A program made the translations under genes and the position numbers. 45,464 nt of DNA from Parachlorella kessleri (lineage: Eukaryota > Chlorophyta > Trebouxiophyceae > Chlorellales > Chlorellaceae). Under the pieces are notes generated by a model, which had not been told where the DNA came from, did no database searches, and worked only from the letters and a program-made list of their open reading frames with translations. Shown here in pieces: positions 1 through 10,509 of the stretch. The stretch is taken from contig BBXU01000850.1 in assembly GCA_001598975.1 (NCBI GenBank), positions 1 through 45,464 on the forward strand. Reading direction: 5' to 3'. Numbering within the stretch: the first letter of the stretch is position 1; each line of letters starts with the position of its first letter.

Positions 1-49
1 TGTGTGTGTGGTGTGGTGTGGTGGTGGTGTGTGTGTGGGGGGGGGGGGG
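1..49. repeat. GT/G-rich simple repeat
   Basis: Low-complexity tract of TG dinucleotides passing into a run of G. It lies in what is probably an intron of the helicase gene whose last exons follow. The exact length of the G run could be a sequencing artefact. Confidence 0.9.
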
Positions 50-133
50 CTACCCAGGCCTTGTGCGTTCTCATGTCCTGGTAGCACCCGATGGTAAGGT
101 ATCTAATCAAGCCTGCTGGCTGCCCACTTGCAG

Positions 134-1239
134 GGGAAGAGGATGGGGTCCAGGGGAGGCGGGTGGGTAAAAAGGCCCAGAGGGACAAGGGGGGTGCCAG
201 AGGTCCGGATGATGACGCGACAGCAGAGGTGGGTAGCAGCGAGCATAGCTGCTGGTGCACCACCTGGTTCACTCAGGGTGCGGCCTGCCAGGGCGTTGTG
301 GATTAGGTCGGCAGCCACCTGAGGTGCACGGTGGTGCTGAGGACCCTCTGTTCCATGCCCTAGGTTGCTTTATTTGAGGCTGCAGAACCGTGGTGATACT
401 ACTGGCTTTGGGAAGATGAGGCCTTAGGGTTGGCTCTTGAGCGGTCGGTCGTCCGGCTATGATACATATCTGAAATATCTTTTATATGTTTGAGCTGCTG
501 CAGGAGCTGCGAGCGGAGCTGTCCACGCTCCTATCCGAGCCCTTGCAACCCGCCTTCTCTCGCAAGTACTTCACCGGCGGCGCCGCGGCGGCGGTGGCGG
601 CGCACCTGGCACCAGGCGGGGGCGCCAGCGGGGGTGCCGGCAGAGGAAAGGACACCAAGCAGCGGCAGCAGCAGCGAAACAGGGGCGGGGCACCTGAAGC
701 GGCGGGGGATGGCCTAGAGAACAGGGATGGCATGCATGCTGAGCCTGCCGAGCATGCCCCAGCGGGCGCAGCGGCCACCGTGAGCAGCGCGGTGCAGCTG
801 GCGCAGGCGATGGCAGCCAGCAGGGCCAAGGCAGCGGCTGACGTGAAGCAGAAAGCAGCCAAGGTGAGGAGCATGGGTGCAACTGACAGGGAGAGTTAGA
901 TCACCAATGTCCTGCATGCGCCACCAAACCTACCGGCATATGACAACACATGCATCTGTTAGAGCCTAGGTTATCCCACCAACACGCCGGTGCTGCTGCT
1001 TCGTCTCCGCTCATCGGGGCTCCTTGCCTGGATGGGTGCTGCAGAAGAAGAGCAAGGCCAACAGAAAGGACGTGGACCCCCGCCACGCCGCACTCAAGGC
1101 CGCCCTGGCCAAGCACCAAGGCGCCAAGAAGCGAGGGGGCGCTGGGCGGGGGCTGTTTGTTGTGCCCCAGGCATTTGGCCGGGAGGTGGTGGGGCCCGAC
1201 GCCTTGCAGGCCCTGCGGAGTAAGCTGGCGGCCGTATGA
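134..1239 (+). CDS. C-terminal exons of a MAK5/DDX24/RH13-like DEAD-box RNA helicase (5' partial)
   Basis: Three exons fit, all joined in phase 0: 134-228, 504-863 and 1045-1239 (TGA). Earlier exons lie off the left edge. The helicase core is therefore not visible; the call rests on the tail. The second exon reads LLSEPLQPAFSRKYFTGG, which resembles the PLQP-x-(T)FS-x-(K/R)Y-x-(A/T)G block after the core of plant RH13-type helicases. The last exon is basic (KKSKANRKDV) and ends GPDALQALRSKLAAV, like the EPLQALR ending of that group. The linker between is Ala/Gln/Gly-rich. Family members act in the nucleolus in 60S ribosomal subunit assembly; I infer the same role here. Exon 134-228 is the weakest because it is pure hydrophilic linker. 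The assignment is from remembered family sequence, not a search. Confidence 0.6.
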
Positions 1240-1927
1240 CACCGGGGTTGGCTGTGAGGTGGGCTGGCAGGCCAGGAGTTAGAAGCCACCAAACCTGAGG
1301 TCCATGTATGGTCTCAACTGTGGATCCTGTGCTCATTTCTGAACATGTGTGGACTTGACGCCATATAACTGAGTTTGCACTTGAGATATGGACAGAGGGC
1401 ACCCTACAGAGAAGCACCGGTCATATGCGGCACAGGATGTAGGGCATGAAACGGCGCGGAACTTGGAATCACTGGGGACAACCAGCAAGAAAGGCACGAA
1501 CTGAGGAAGCATAGCAAACAAAGCAGAAGCGGAGCATGGCAAGCAGGAGGGTTGCGCTCTCACATGGACCTCTGCAGCTACAGCGCAAATCAAGAGCATA
1601 CATTGCATGCAAGAATGGAGGTTCCAGCGTCGTAGACTTCCTGTCCCATCTACATAAATTATGCGACTGGTTGGAACCAGCTAGCAACTGTCAGCACTGA
1701 CCTGGCCCCTGCATAAGTGGCAAACCTACCCTGTGAGGTGCTGACTACTGCGCATGCAAGAAGACTTTGAGGAGGACACCCCATCAACACATTGCGCACA
1801 CCTTCCCCAGCATGCGACAACGGCCCACAGAGCCATAATGCACGGGCAGCCATTGTTAAAAGCGCTGTGCACTATTGATACAGGACTCAACCTTCCATCT
1901 GCTAACTCTAGCTGGTATCCCGGGCAC

Positions 1928-1947
1928 AGTTGGATTATAATCCAACT
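1928..1947. repeat. 20-bp perfect palindrome
   Basis: AGTTGGATTATAATCCAACT is identical to its reverse complement. It is AT-rich at the centre and lies in the helicase/TspO intergenic region. No function can be read from it. Confidence 0.8.
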
Positions 1948-2719
1948 AATTAGTGGGGTGAACGCCTTAGCGCTTATGGCCATCTTTGAAGGACAGGTGA
2001 GAAGACTCGAATCGCCCTGGGGACGTATACTTCATGGGTTGCTCGAGAGCATCGCCGCAGCCCATGCAACCTGCTAAGCAACGATGAAGAGAAATCGAAA
2101 ACCTAACTGACACTGCAGTCAAGCTGTCCCTACTTGGTTCTAGCGAGCCAAGCAACCCGCACCTACAAACACTTGCTCAAAACTTCTGTCCAAGCTGCTC
2201 TCCGCTGCCTGGCTACCCAACTCTGCTGCCTTGCACGCTGCACCGCATACCAGCAAGGGCGGAACCCTGTTTCAATTAGACTTGCCAGTCCCCTTCAAAC
2301 ACAAAGGCATAAGCGCCCCGCCGGCATTTACCTGCATGGTAAGAGGTTGGCGTCCGCTGGGCTAGGATGGCAGGCAGCAGGTTGCGCAAACTCACAAAAG
2401 AGAGCCCTGGTCTAACCTCACCTGGTCTAAGGGGGTGGTCTACCCGTGACCCCGACGGAGGTACAAAAGCCAGCTGCTCAGGCGGCTACCCTTCTTCACA
2501 CCGTCTGCCGGTGTGGCACCATGTGTGGCACCCACTCCCCGTCCTAGGCTGGCGTTGCCGCTCGGCCGCTTGTCAAGGGTACACCAGAGGAATGAGGTAG
2601 GGCATGGTGGCTTACCGGCGTTGAACGACGCAGCAGCTCCCTCAGCTCATATGCGCCGTGTCGGGACCCGTCGAAACAACTACTAGCAGAGTTGGGGATG
2701 TCAGCGGAGCTGACGTGGC

Positions 2720-2753
2720 GGGCGCTAACAAGGCGAGGTTCTTGCTAGCGCCC
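2720..2753. repeat. Inverted repeat / stem-loop
   Basis: GGGCGCTA at 2720-2727 pairs perfectly with TAGCGCCC at 2746-2753. Inside it, CAAG pairs with CTTG after one mismatch, leaving an 8-nt loop. There is no U tract and no nearby gene end that would make it a terminator, so it is reported only as structure. Confidence 0.6.
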
Positions 2754-3136
2754 CCGTCCTCCAGTGAAATAAGAATAGACAAGCCGACTTATTAGAATTA
2801 GTGACCTTTACGGTAACAGGTGACTTGGGACATGATGGGGGCGTTGAGCGACTTCAAAACCCCTCGGCCTCTGTGCTTGCATCTTGTTCTCTTGGAGAAC
2901 GACCAACTTCAGCTAAGTTCTTTTCTCAATCCTGGGAGTTACAGGCATACTTCTTTTCCAAATGTTCCACATTAAGTCGTTGCAACCAAATTCCTGACGC
3001 ATCTCTGGCTGTGCAACCCAAAGTTGAAAGCGGCAAAGACACACCCACCCCAGCTAAACATTGGCCTAGCATCCCATGACCACCCCAAGCTGATGCGGAT
3101 GGAAGGGACGTCGCGAAAACTCTCCCACCGATGCCA

Positions 3137-4503
3137 CTAGTCCGTCTTGGCTACCGGGTTGTCCTTGTTTAGGCTCCTGATTTTGTATGTCAGCGCCGCC
3201 GCAAAGCTCGACCATGCCAAGTAGGGCAGCATCAGCTGCGCAGCTCTTTCATCCACCTTGCTGAACTCCCAGATGGTAGCCACGATGAACACCAGCAGCA
3301 CTGCAGGAGCAAGCAAAGCAGACTATCAGCAGGTCTTCAGAGGAGAGGTGGAGACTCCCATGGGGCACAGCAGTGGGGCCGTAAAAGAATAAGAGAAATG
3401 AGGGTGTGCGTGTGTGTTTCTTTCCCTGGGCCGCAGGGAAAGGGGGGGGGGGCGCTTAAACTGACAGAGTGGTTGCGGGGGCCAGGTTGCTGCATAGTAC
3501 CCCACATGATGATCAAAGATTAAGCTCTCAAGTCCCACGAACCCCGGTGTCACCCCCTTAAGCCGACCAGCGAGCCCGCCGCACCTGTGATCTCAATGGA
3601 TGCCGTCTTCAGGTCATGCTTGATGAAGAAAAGTGGCTGCCAGAGCAGGTTCAGCACCAGCTGGATCATGTAGAGGACCAAGGGCAGCTGGGTGAGCAGC
3701 ACTCCCGATTTCCAGACCCGCCAGGAGGCATAGCCCATCAAAGAGTACATCACCGACCTGCACATAATGTAAATAACCCATTTTTCACCAGCCGTAAATT
3801 ATGCTGCCACTCCCAGACCCGCCAGGAAGCCTAGCCCCTTAGGGAGTACATCACTGACCTGCACTACCGCAACACCTGTATGAGGCCTTTCATAGCAAGC
3901 ATCACTACGAGCCTTCTCAGCTTCATGTTCAGCTGACTTGGTTAGAATGACATGCGACACGGTTGGACGCAGGAGCTAATCGCTATATACCTCTGAGGGT
4001 GGAACCTCCCACAGATCAGTATGGAATGGTCTCATGTAGACACACCATATGGAGGTCAGCCTTCCTGAGCCCAGCCTATCATGCGACCTGACAGTCATCC
4101 ATCGCAGACACTTTCCAGACGAACCAGTGTCCACGGCGGGCTTACCAGGCGGGACCAAAAAGCCAGGTGGGTGGTGTCCAGCTTGGCTGCAGGGCAGGCA
4201 AGAACACGAAGGTAAGTTACTGACGTAAGGCTGCGAAGCGCAAGCACTCAAAAGGGCCAACAGCAATCCCACCTTGTGGATCTTGGGGTACCACTTCAAG
4301 ATGCTGGGGAAGCTTGCGAAGCCCATCAGCTGGCCTGCCGCCAGCGGACCTCCAATAGCCACTGCCTGCGGTGAGAATATAGTGTCAGATGCGGCGACAG
4401 GAAATAGTATCGCTCCCGTCCAGGCATGAGCACTAGGCTCATCCAGGCTGGCACTTACCAGGCTCCACAGACTCCCCGAGAGCAAGCCTGATACGTTTGT
4501 CAT
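3137..4503 (-). CDS. TSPO: TspO/MBR family translocator protein
   Basis: Five exons on the minus strand: 4503-4459 (ATG), 4365-4273, 4186-4146, 3757-3585 and 3300-3137 (TAG). All junction phases match, giving 171 residues, the usual size for TspO (about 160-190). The family signature is intact and spread over three exons: WYPKIHK joins PSWTPPTWLFGPAW, then SVMYSLMGYASWRVW. The Trp of GPAW and the next Ser are restored only by the splice, which supports the model. Later come LVLNLLWQPLFF and, near the end, QLMLPYLAWSSFAAALTY. TspO proteins are five-helix membrane proteins that bind tetrapyrroles and lipids, in mitochondria or secretory membranes of eukaryotes; the location here is not shown. 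There is no long N-terminal extension. Intron 3 carries a broken second copy of the start of exon 4. Confidence 0.93.
3811..3864 (-). pseudogene. Decayed copy of the 5' edge of TspO exon 4
   Basis: This 54-bp stretch inside TspO intron 3 matches 3710-3763, the start of exon 4 plus its acceptor, at roughly 80% by eye and 101 bp away. On the minus strand it still reads SVMYSLRG, then a TAG stop, then ASWRVW, against SVMYSLMGYASWRVW in the real exon. The CAG acceptor is kept but the stop makes it unusable as coding sequence. Confidence 0.85.
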
Positions 4504-4978
4504 GTTAGGGCAAGTAGCGACTTCAGACAGGTGAAAAAGAGGCCTGATAGAAAACAACTCCCAGGAGGTAATGAATAGACAGCCAGAAAGGGCGATCCAA
4601 AGTGTCCCTATATAACTAGGTCGCAATACGCTGGTAGTGCCAGAGGGCAGAGCGCGAGTTTATCTATCAGAAAGGGCTGCCGCTACCGTCCGAATAATGC
4701 GGTTTCTAGTCACCTCCATGTCAGCGCGCAGGCGCGATGGCCAGCATGGGTTGGCGGCTTCCAATCAGGCAAAGCCTGCAAGCCTGACAATGGATTTCTC
4801 CAGAAGAACCGATTCAACACGCCAGAATACCACAACTCCCGATAAAGACATAAACAAGCACGTAAACTAGTGCTATATGCGCAACGCAGATGAGTGGAGG
4901 GCAAAGCAGAAGTACGAGCCTGCTAGGCATATATGTCCCTTTATTTGCCCGTCTGTCCTTGACCAAGCTGGTCAACCC
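4504..4978. other. Intergenic: TspO 5' flank and PIG-X 3' flank
   Basis: This lies between two minus-strand genes in tandem. It must hold the 5' flank of TspO (near 4504) and the 3' untranslated region of PIG-X (near 4978). I see no clear TATA box, no TGTAA signal on the minus strand and no further gene. Confidence 0.5.
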
Positions 4979-6225
4979 TTAACACCAAGTAGCCCCAGGG
5001 TCTGTTCTCAAAGCAGACAATGCAACCAGCAGCGCACCGCACAGCACTGCTGCTATTGTGACATGCCCAACCCAGTTAGCCTGGCTTAAATTCCCAGTGG
5101 GAATCTCCCACAACGTGCTTGGCTGCTGTTTGTCATCAAAGAGTTTGATTTGCCGCCAACTGCCACTGCTTGTGCTGCTGCTGGCCCCACGCGAACAGGC
5201 ATCCCCCTGTTGGTTGTCACACCCTTGCTCGCCGCTGCCGGCAGCGGGGAGTGTCAAGCCGTCATCACCACAACGAAGCAGCAAAGATGGCTGGGGGATC
5301 ATAACCTCCACTACTGGGCCCGCTGCCAACTCTGCCAAGCGATGAAGCGCTGCTGAAATTAAAATGGAGGAAGTCTGCCTTGCAACCGCCTGCTTCTCAA
5401 CTTGGCCCTCAGCAGAGGCTTTGCTTCCTTCACCACCAACCCCTGCTGCATGTGCTGCCTCAGGTCCCGAAGACACCCACACAGGGCGGGGGTACCTTGC
5501 GTGTAGTGGGATGGTGGTAAACGCCAAGGTGCAACCGCCAGCAGCCTGCAGGACTCAATGTCAGCACCTTGAACCACGGGTGAGGTGGGTGCAAGGGTAC
5601 TGCCCTGCCATACCGTAGGAGTTTCAGGAAATCCTCATGCCACACAATGAGAACCATGCAATGGAGTCAGCAACATCCTACTTGGGGTTGGGCGATAGAG
5701 AGTGGAGAAAGGCCTCACCTCAACGCCCACTGGCGGTTTCGTTGTGGCAGCTGGTCCTCCCCTTGCCCTGGCCTTCGTGCTAGGCAAGCTGAGATTGAGG
5801 TAGATTGCCAGCACTGTTGGCTTGCTGAATTGCTCGATGCTCTCCACATCAACTGGCCCAAACAGCCTGGCTGTGGGACCCTGCCCTAAAGCTGCTGCGT
5901 TGTTTAGCTCATAGATATTCGCATACACCGCTGCCGGCAGCTGCTGTAAGATGGCTGCCTGGCACTGTTGCTCGCCTCCTATCCCATTTCCAAGTCCTTG
6001 GCTGCAGTTCCAGCTGTTGTGGCAGCAGGCAAGGCCCAGGGTATATTGCAGACTTCTATGGAAGCCGGATACTTGCAGTTTCACTGCCAATTCAGCGCCC
6101 AGCTGATGCGATTGTTGATCTTGGTAGCTGGCGCCTAAGTGTGCATCCAAGGCCTGTTCCCAAGGGTTGGCCAGTGCCACGAGTGCGGTTGTGATCAACG
6201 CTACAATCAGGAGGGGTGAGTGCAT
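4979..6225 (-). CDS. PIGX: PIG-X-like subunit of GPI mannosyltransferase I
   Basis: Two exons, 6225-5719 (ATG) and 5545-4979 (stop), joined in phase 0, give 357 residues. PIG-X (Pbn1 in yeast) is an ER membrane protein that stabilises PIG-M, the enzyme adding the first mannose to GPI anchors. Visible marks: a signal peptide (MHSPLLIVALITTALVALA); a lumenal block with VYANIYELNNAA and FGPVDVESIEQF; IPLHARYPRP just after the intron, matching the LPLHARY motif; WEIPTGNLSQANWVGHVT near the end; and a single C-terminal transmembrane helix with a short tail. A Gly/Ser/Ala-rich stretch of about 90 residues between HARYP and WEIPTGN makes it longer than animal or plant homologues. An upstream in-frame TTG was rejected in favour of the ATG that places the signal peptide at the N-terminus. 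Confidence 0.88.
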
Positions 6226-6593
6226 GTCATTCCACCTGACGCTGAGGGTCAAAAACTCGGTAGGGGTGCGGGGCCCAGGTGTCCCTGGGGTTGGAGAACC
6301 AGCTTTGCGGTGGGTGAGTCAGGATAAGTCAAGTGCCTGACAAAACCTTTCCATTTGATGCACCCCCTGGACAGTGGCGCCCGGAAGTGCTGTAGAAGTT
6401 TTCCAGCGAGTCCGTGATCCTGCTGGCAAACAAACTTTAAGGCGGCGTCCGGCGGCGTCATCTAAGCAAGGTCGATTAGCAGCCTGATCAGCGCTACTGG
6501 TGCCCTGCAGGCACTCTTTCTTGCCTTATCTGATGTGAACATATAATAGTGGCTGTTGCGCGCAGAGCTGTGTAGGATACCAACCCATCAGCC
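6226..6593. promoter_or_regulatory. Divergent upstream region of PIG-X and PHD-GNAT
   Basis: These 368 bp separate two start codons pointing apart, so both promoters must lie here or in first-exon leaders. An AT-rich ATATAATA stretch at about 6541-6548, some 45 bp before the PHD-GNAT ATG, is TATA-like. Nothing similar stands out for PIG-X. Confidence 0.4.
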
Positions 6594-9500
6594 ATGGGCA
6601 AGCCGGCAGCGGCCCTGGAAACCTGGAGGGCCAGTGAGGAGTGCATTCACTGTGGCTCAGATGCCTTTGAGTCGGGCTGGGGCCCAAACACCTTCATCCA
6701 GTGCGACTGCTGCCTGGACAGAGGAACGCACGTGGGCTGCCATGAGAACGCCACGAGCAGGGCGCTGAGCCGCGAGGCATTTGAGTCCCCCAACTTCCAG
6801 TGGTTCTGCTGCCATGTGAGGGAGCGCTGGGCTTGCGCGGTGCCTGCTTGGAAAGCCCTCCTCATCCATGAAGGAGGAGAAAGGTCCTGCAGTGATGCAC
6901 GACGCTGGTGGAATACGCTGTTGCTCCGCCAGACTGCATGCGTGGCAACCGGCTGCTTGCTATGCAGGGCTGCCAGCGCATCTGTCGGGCTTTGATAGAT
7001 GAAACAGGACGCAGGACGCTCCTGGAAGGCGCTAGCTCAGAGTACACCACAGAGCTTGTGCGCTACTCTACACTGTGCAGAGGTATGGCTTCGGCACCCT
7101 CTCAGGAGTGTTGTGCACAAGTTGACATGCCAGGCAAGCCCTGGCTAGCAGCTGGGGCTCGGACCAACCAGGGATCTCCTGGCGGGCCCATGCTGAGCTG
7201 GGTAAATTTGCGCAGCTGATGTGGCAGAACTTGCACTGCTTGCCACACCAGGCTTCTGCAGCGGCCTGGTGCGCTGGAATGTCTGCTGCAGGGAGTCAAG
7301 CGGCAGTGAAGACTGCACTTGACATCTTCCACAAAGCCTTCCGTGAGTGGTAGGGCAGCCCGCTTGCGCGTTGCATGCAAGGCCCAGGCCAAGCTGCTTG
7401 CCAGCACCTGACCTGCCTCGAAATGAAACCCTTGGCACATAGGCTGAAAGTTGGCAAGAGCTTCACGTGGCGTGCAAGGCTGGCCCTCTCGGTGTCCTGC
7501 AAAGCCCACCGTCATGGACGATGGTAGGAAGGTGGCCAAAGTTGCATATCACAGGGATTCTCTGGCAAGTCCCTGCCCTCCCTCTAGGCATCCTGCAGAG
7601 CCTCTCGTCATGAACATCAATGAAACGGTGGCAAATGCTGCATTTCACAGGGAGTGTGTGGCAAAGACACTGCTCTCTGCTGCAGAGCCGCTCGTCATGG
7701 ACAACGGCATGGACCTGATTGACATGGTGTGCAAGTCTCACGAAGACGCTGACGCGGCTGAAGGGGCTGAGGAGGCTGAGGAGGAAGCTGACAAAGAGCT
7801 CTACAACTTCAGTAAGTGACGGCACACTGGCCGCCGAGGCATGTGCCTGCTTGCGGCCCTTCAGGCCTTGTGGGGGTGCCGCACCTGGTTGTTCGAGCCT
7901 TGGCCGCCAGGGTGGGTGATGTGAGTGTGGGTGAATGCGCTACCTTTTCGTACTGGTGGGGAAGGAAAAGGTATGCTGGGCACCCATCGAATAGCTGCCT
8001 CACAGGGCTTGTCTCCTTCCTTACACTAGGGTGCCAGGCGGTGTGTTCCAAGCGTGGGGCCCAGCGGCGGGGGCAACAACCCTTGTCTTGATTTCAGCTA
8101 AGCAAAGAAGGTGCATCATTGTGCAGGCAACTTCCGGCTCTTTGTGCTGCGGAAGAAAGGCAACATCGTGACAGTGGCAACAGTCAGGTGGGCAGCCTCG
8201 AGGTCGTGCCAACTTTCAGCACAACTCTCTTATCTGTCTTTTTCATGGCAAGGGGGTGTTGTAATGCTTGTCATTCATTGTGCAACTGTCACGCGTGCCC
8301 CTTGCAACCCACGGCACCTTCAATGCCGACCTGACAACCATCATTGAGATTCCCACTGAGTAAATGGGGGCAACACCCCCTGCCATGCGTGCTCCATAGT
8401 GCACACACTATACTCCATCTCTCATCTCAGCCATAGTGCAGCCTAACCATAGCCATGTGTGCCTGATATGCAGGGTCTTTGGCACTTTGTTTGCGGAGGT
8501 GCCTTTTGTGGCCACAAGGGAGGGCTACCGGCGGGAGGGCAACTGCCGGCGCCTCATGCGGGTGGGTGGCCACTCTGTGGGGAATGGCGCCAAAATGGAT
8601 GGGTGGTCATTTGGTGGTTAATGTGGTCCCTCATCCGGGTGGTGGGTGGTCATGAAACTTGGTGATGCTGCCGTGTGGTCGACCATAGGGAATAGAAGGT
8701 CGCAAAAGCCAGTGCTTGGCAGACACTGCTTAATACCCTGCTGGGGCAAGGTGACATGGAGGCTGCAGGGTTAAAGGACACAGCGGTGCCCGGTGGGTGT
8801 GAAAGTGTGTAGCCATGTTAGACCACCATTTTTGTCCTGGTGGGAATTGCGCTGGATTGGGGCAATCAACTCATCAGTCATGTAGCCATTTCCGCAAGAA
8901 GACGGCGTTGCTTACCCCTGCTGGTTGTGAGCTTCCCAAGCAGCCTCACAGTCGACCGGGCTGGCTATAGTGGATGCAAGGCATAGAAGCACCTTATTGC
9001 AGCTGTAAATTCGCTGCTGCTGTGTGTGGATGTACATTAGCCGGTAAAATGCGGGCCCCCATCAGCAGCTTTATAGCCTGGGAGTGGCCATCTGGGGGCC
9101 GCCCACTTTACTCATAGCGAGCCAGCAATGCCTTAGGGGGTCGGGAGAGATGCCCAGCTGCGGTTGCTAGTAGCTGCCTGCCTGCCTGCCGCGCTGCAGG
9201 CCCTGGACTCGCTCTTGCACCGCCTGGGCGTGAAGTGGGTGATCCTCCCGGCCATGAAGGCGGTGCTCCACATGTGGACTTGCAAATTTGGCTACGAGCA
9301 GTTCAGGTGGGGCGGCTACTGTATGCCATGACCCCGCTTCGGGCTTGTGATTGATGATGGTTTTCTTCTCCTGCTGGTGGGTTGCGGCAGCTAAGCATTT
9401 CAGCTTCTTGAGGGTTGGGGGGCTCCGGGGAAGAAGGCGCTTGCGGACCTTGTCCCGCAACATCAGGATGCTGTATCTGGCTTTGGTTGTCCGCTCAAGG

Positions 9501-10215
9501 CAAGAACCCGCCCCACTGCTGTTCCTTGGCTGTGGTTGGGCTGGCTGAACCCCGTCCCAGCTGTGGGTTACAAAGTTGGCCCCCACAGCCGTAAGCACCT
9601 GGAAGATGCAATTCCCTATTTAACAGTTGCCCAAGCACAGCACAGAAGCTTGACCTCCAAATGGGTCCTTGCAGTCGGGCGGAGGTGGAAGTCCTGGAGG
9701 AGAGGGTGGTTATGCCAGACCCTGACAGCGCAGTGCTGCTCAGAAAGAGGGTGTTGGCGCCTGGCGCGGCGGCGGCAGCTGGGGCCAAGAGAGCCAGCAA
9801 GGCTACCGCAGGTGTGGTGCTGCGTATGTTGGAAGGGGCTACCAAAATGCTCGCTCCCTTGGGCAGACGTATTGCCACCGACATTGGACTGATTGTTGGT
9901 AGGCCTAGGCTGTGCAGAGGAAGGGCTCTACGTCATACGCGTCACTGCTGTACCTCATACACCAAAAATCTGTTCCCCAACCTGGTACTAGTGTGGTGCT
10001 GTAAGGGGGCTCCCCACGGCTCCCACCAAGACAGCCCTCAGGGACTTGCTTGGTCTGTTGGGTTTCTTAGTAGTCATGTTCCCTGTGCTGCTGCAGGCGC
10101 TGGCAAGGTGCAAGGGCGCAAGGTGCGGTTTGCAGAGCAGCCGTCCTACAAAGAGTACTCCGACAGCGACGAGGATAGACAGAAGGCAGGCTCTGGGGAT
10201 GAGTCAGGCGAGTGA
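6594..10215 (+). CDS. PHD finger plus GNAT acetyltransferase protein, IDM1-like
   Basis: Nine exons with fully matching phases: 6594-6815, 6968-7082, 7292-7342, 7686-7811, 8127-8187, 8474-8561, 9200-9306, 9675-9898 and 10097-10215, giving 370 residues. The PHD zinc finger (about 22-77) has CIHC, then CDCC, then THVGC, and WFCC joined by splicing to H|GCQRI, so the last Cys pair spans the exon 1/2 junction. A linker FHKAFQPLVMDNGMDLIDMV leads into a GNAT domain (about 175-260): NFRLFVLRKKGNIVTVATVR, GTLFAEVPFVATREGYRREG with the acetyl-CoA loop YRREGNCRRLM, then LGVKWVILPAM and MWTCKFGYEQF. This order is that of Arabidopsis IDM1 and relatives, nuclear histone acetyltransferases tied to active DNA demethylation. 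Histone acetylation is inferred. The tail is acidic (YSDSDEDRQ). ATG context is GCCATGG. Extra copies of the exon 4 start lie in intron 3. Confidence 0.88.
7495..7685 (+). repeat. Two in-frame copies of the PHD-GNAT exon 4 start
   Basis: Copies begin at about 7503 and 7599; the real exon starts at 7686. Each has TCCTGCA- or TCTGCTGCAG-like sequence followed by a version of (A)EPLVMDNG: KPTVMDDGRKVAKVAYHRDS, then EPLVMNINETVANAAFHREC, then EPLVMDNGMDLIDMVCKSHE. Spacings are 96 and 87 bp, both multiples of three, and the frame stays open through all three. Copy 2 keeps a good CAG acceptor in the right phase; copy 1 has CAA instead. Confidence 0.75.
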
Positions 10216-10509
10216 TGAGTCGCAACGATGATGATGGGTGTGCAGTATGGTGCCTGGTATCTAAATTGGCTGCCGTTGCTGCCGCTGCCGCTGCTGCCTG
10301 TGCTGGATGCTGGTTAAAGTAAGGGCTGCTGGGTGGTCTAACCACGCAGCACAAGGGTGGCCCCAGCTCCAGCAACTGCCTACCACTGGCAGCACTACAA
10401 ATGAAAGTGGGTCTGAGGGCCGTCATAGGCAACCTTTGAGGGCGCAGGCGCCCCACAGGCAAGGAAGCATAGTGTGCAGACGCAGGTGGTTGCCTTCACC
10501 TGAGTGCAG
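10216..10509. other. Short gap between PHD-GNAT and the GATA gene, start of the latter unresolved
   Basis: A candidate ATG overlaps the PHD-GNAT stop (TGATG at 10213-10217) and opens MSRNDDDGCAVW, but I could not join it in phase to the first clear GATA exon. Another short ATG frame starts near 10400. The first exon of the GATA gene is probably somewhere in this stretch. Confidence 0.35.

Larger units (their letters stand above)
1240..3136. other. Convergent intergenic region, no gene recognised
   Basis: This lies between the 3' ends of the helicase (+) and TspO (-) genes. Open frames up to about 107 codons exist on both strands, but none shows a family motif or joins to a neighbour with matching splice phase. 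It holds a 20-bp perfect palindrome (1928-1947) and a stem-loop (2720-2753). A TTACA at 2939-2943, which is TGTAA on the minus strand, lies about 195 bp past the TspO stop and could be its polyadenylation signal if this lineage uses the Chlamydomonas-type TGTAA. Confidence 0.5.

Noticed and set aside
1754..2077. 107-codon frame in the helicase/TspO gap
   Set aside because: Unbiased composition, no motif and no splice partner; it also spans the 20-bp palindrome.
3810..3864. Second TspO gene
   Set aside because: Only one exon edge is copied, and it contains a stop; no other TspO exon is duplicated.
3976..4626. 216-codon open frame on the minus strand over TspO exons 1-3
   Set aside because: It reads through two introns in the wrong frame. 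Only the spliced model restores the TspO motifs.
6223..6252. TTG start of PIG-X upstream of the ATG
   Set aside because: A non-ATG start is unlikely in a nuclear gene, and the ATG at 6225 places the signal peptide correctly.
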